This document shows positions 24,898 through 26,776 of a DNA stretch of 26,776 nucleotides, in pieces (positions within the stretch are counted from its first letter, which is position 1; every line of letters begins with the position of its first letter). Made by a program: the position numbers and the translations under genes. Origin of the DNA: Bacteroidota bacterium (GTDB lineage Bacteria > Bacteroidota > Bacteroidia > UKL13-3). Under the pieces are notes generated by a model that was not told the DNA's origin, made no database searches, and was given only the letters and a program-made list of their open reading frames with translations. The DNA is taken from contig RGVD01000007.1 in NCBI GenBank assembly GCA_010027395.1, forward strand, positions 1 through 26,776, given 5' to 3'.

Positions 24898-25464
24898 TTA
24901 TGGAATAAATTTATTTATGGGAACAAATGTCCATTCATTTCCAACTTTGTACTTCAAATTTTCAGGAAGGACCAATTTTGGTAGGGATATAGAACCAAGG
25001 CCAATTGCAGATACAACCAAAAACTGCTCAAACGAACTGGCCGATTGATTGTATTTTAAATAATCGCTCACAAGCAAGTAGGAGCCAAATGCAATTGGAA
25101 GCCCTAAAACAGAACTTTTTAATAAGTTGCGCCCCATGGATTCTCTTCTGAATTGCACAATGTCTTTATATTTAATGATACTTTGGTAGCCTCTTCCATT
25201 TTTTTGCAATCCTTGACTCAATTTGTCTGAAACACCCTCATAGCTTCTACCAAGGTAAATACAGCTATCGTCAGCACCGGTAACTTCGTCTTTTACAAAA
25301 GATAGTTGCCCATTGTATCCATGGTATTGTATGGTCATTCTATCCCCAAGTTTTACCTTAATAATTTTGCCCGAATGCGAGTTTACAATATTGACTAATT
25401 GGTTTTGCGACTGCGCAATAAATACAGTAAAAATAAAGCTGATAATCAATAAAACTTTTCTCAT
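24898..25464 (-). CDS. Hypothetical exported protein
   Basis: 188 aa from the ATG at 25464. An N-terminal signal peptide (MRKVLLIISFIFTVFIAQSQ) suggests export. The next 90 residues look beta-rich (IKVKLGDRMTIQYHGY, DDSCIYLG, YQSIIKYKDIVQFRR), and a hydrophobic, glycine-rich stretch follows (about 105-165), possibly one or two membrane segments. I do not recognise a family. An upstream in-frame start at 25506 would bury the signal peptide, so it is less likely. The chosen ATG overlaps the stop of the DUF2851 gene as ATGA, a typical sign of translational coupling, so the two are one transcription unit. Confidence 0.8.
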   Translation of the reverse strand: MRKVLLIISFIFTVFIAQSQNQLVNIVNSHSGKIIKVKLGDRMTIQYHGYNGQLSFVKDEVTGADDSCIYLGRSYEGVSDKLSQGLQKNGRGYQSIIKYKDIVQFRRESMGRNLLKSSVLGLPIAFGSYLLVSDYLKYNQSASSFEQFLVVSAIGLGSISLPKLVLPENLKYKVGNEWTFVPINKFIP

Positions 25465-26741
25465 TTGACTAATAAAATTTCTTTTCCAATAATACATCTT
25501 AAACATTGAAGTTTACCACAATAGTTATTCTTTTGCTCTATCAGCGCCTGACTTTGCCAAGCATTCGCAGCCTTTAAGCCAAAGGATTCCCACATTTTTG
25601 TGATGCTGTTCTGTTCGGCAGGAACTTGTTGCAACCAATCAAGACTTTTATCGCTTATCTCTGGAAGGTTTTGAATTTTTCCGTAAGCAAATAGCATAGG
25701 AATTACTGCGTTAATAATGATGCTTTCAATGGTACTTTCACCTAAATTAAATGCCCTTTCACTTGTCATTTGTCCATTGTTGTGAAGTACATCCAAATTG
25801 ATTTTATGGTTAAACTTCAATTTGAAGAAAGGTATGATATCTTGAAGCTTTTCAGCTTTGATAATTTTTGAAAGCAATTGGCTGTTTTGATAGATAAAAA
25901 GAGCAAACTGAAGCAACCTCACAGTTGGAAAATTGGCTGGACGCGTGCGGGCAAATTTCCAAATACTTTTGTCTAAACTTTGTAGGTTGTATTTATGCTT
26001 TAGGTACACATATTCTTTTTTCAAAAAGTTTATATATTCATCATCAAATTGACTCTCTAAAAAGCCTGCTGTTCCTAGCACTAGTGCCTCTATTTGACTG
26101 AGGTTATTTTTGTGTTTGGCTACAACTAGAAGGGGTAAATTTTGACTCAACATTTCAAAAGCTTGTGCATTTATTTTTTGTCCAAAATACCTAGCTGTAA
26201 TTTGATAGAAGCACTGTTCAAAATTGTTTTCAGATTTTCTTAAAAGTTCATTGATGTAGTCTGTTTTCTTTTCTAGTCTTTCAATCAACACCCTTTCGAG
26301 CCAGAGGTTTAGCTTCATTTCGTTTGGCTTTACAAAAACATTTTGGCAAGGTATTAGGCTTTGTTTTTGCATCAACTCATTATGTTTGGCAACAAGAGAA
26401 GGTGGTAATAGCTTTTTGATTTCAAGAGTGGGCAATAACTTACCATCCTTATCCTTCAGTGGCACATCGTCCTCATACACCACATGCAGAATTACATTCT
26501 CATATCGTTTGTCATTTTGGTGCTTATGTCTATACCAATCACTTGTTTTAACGTGGATTTCAACATTACCCGCCCATTCTAGGTCATTGATTTTTAATCT
26601 AGCATTAAAAAAGTCGGGACCCGCGTCTGTATTTTTAGTGCCAGTATGACTCACATAAAGCCTCTGACCCTCAGTGCAAGTAAGTTCTTTGCCTGCAAAA
26701 AACTTTTGCTCCCATAGAAATTGTATTAAATCTTCTTTCAT
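25461..26741 (-). CDS. DUF2851 family protein
   Basis: 426 aa, no signal peptide. The N-terminal marks of the family are present: EDLIQFLWEQKFF, TDAGPDFFNARLKI (about 38-51) and GNVEIHVKTSDWYRHKH (about 58-74), a pattern with acidic and His residues that could form a nuclease-like or metal site, though no activity is established. The middle is helical. The C-terminus has a cysteine cluster, YCGKLQCLRCIIG, that could bind metal. The start is ATG at 26741, near the right edge of the window. It is coupled by ATGA overlap to the exported protein downstream. The family is widespread in Bacteroidota, and its function is unknown. Confidence 0.9.
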   Translation of the reverse strand: MKEDLIQFLWEQKFFAGKELTCTEGQRLYVSHTGTKNTDAGPDFFNARLKINDLEWAGNVEIHVKTSDWYRHKHQNDKRYENVILHVVYEDDVPLKDKDGKLLPTLEIKKLLPPSLVAKHNELMQKQSLIPCQNVFVKPNEMKLNLWLERVLIERLEKKTDYINELLRKSENNFEQCFYQITARYFGQKINAQAFEMLSQNLPLLVVAKHKNNLSQIEALVLGTAGFLESQFDDEYINFLKKEYVYLKHKYNLQSLDKSIWKFARTRPANFPTVRLLQFALFIYQNSQLLSKIIKAEKLQDIIPFFKLKFNHKINLDVLHNNGQMTSERAFNLGESTIESIIINAVIPMLFAYGKIQNLPEISDKSLDWLQQVPAEQNSITKMWESFGLKAANAWQSQALIEQKNNYCGKLQCLRCIIGKEILLVK

Positions 26742-26754
26742 AACTATGTAAAAA

Positions 26755-26762
26755 CAAACATA
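26755..26762 (-). promoter_or_regulatory. Possible -7 element of the DUF2851 gene
   Basis: A perfect TATGTTTG on the minus strand, 13 nt before the ATG at 26741. The matching -33 element would lie beyond the window edge. Confidence 0.4.
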
Positions 26763-26776
26763 AATAATGCTTTGAT

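Overview
The window is an AT-rich chromosomal segment from a member of the Bacteroidota (Bacteroidetes). This rests on several independent signs: TTG / TAnnTTTG promoter elements, weak Shine-Dalgarno sequences, a DUF5723 barrel fused to thrombospondin type 3 repeats and an OmpA domain, a DUF2851 protein, a GH3 plus serine-hydrolase fusion, a lipoprotein with a lysine-rich start after its lipid-modified cysteine, and short dispersed repeats of kinds I associate with this phylum. I cannot place it below phylum.

Layout. Bases 1-72 are the end of an unidentified gene, followed by a hairpin-rich repeat-like stretch (about 187-357). Bases 526-3886 hold a three-gene proton-translocating transhydrogenase operon (pntAA, pntAB, pntB). 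It is interrupted twice: by a 9-bp triplicate between pntAA and pntAB, and by an inverted-repeat-bounded four-helix-bundle gene between pntAB and pntB. After a structured 318-bp gap comes an acyl-CoA dehydrogenase with its own promoter and terminator. Bases 5517-10087 encode a surface-lipoprotein candidate and a large DUF5723-TSP3-OmpA outer-membrane protein. Bases 10256-13842 (minus) carry a GH3/serine-hydrolase fusion followed 5 nt later by an alpha/beta hydrolase. Divergent from them is a secreted M28 peptidase (13970-15334).

The second half holds mainly housekeeping genes. tatC-rpiB (minus) is followed by an AAA ATPase/DUF4143 gene preceded by a striking inverted and direct repeat. purL (minus) carries two in-frame copies of a short repeat. 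tatD (plus) converges on rpoN (minus). The last block (minus) reads DUF2851, a small exported protein, pspC, histidine kinase, response regulator. The last three have a good promoter and end at a strong hairpin.

No classical defence, secretion-cluster or prophage system is visible. The most unusual content is the layer of small repeats and insertions in and between housekeeping genes: the four-helix-bundle element in the pnt operon, the coding repeats in purL, the hairpin cluster near the left end, and the dyad over the ATPase start.
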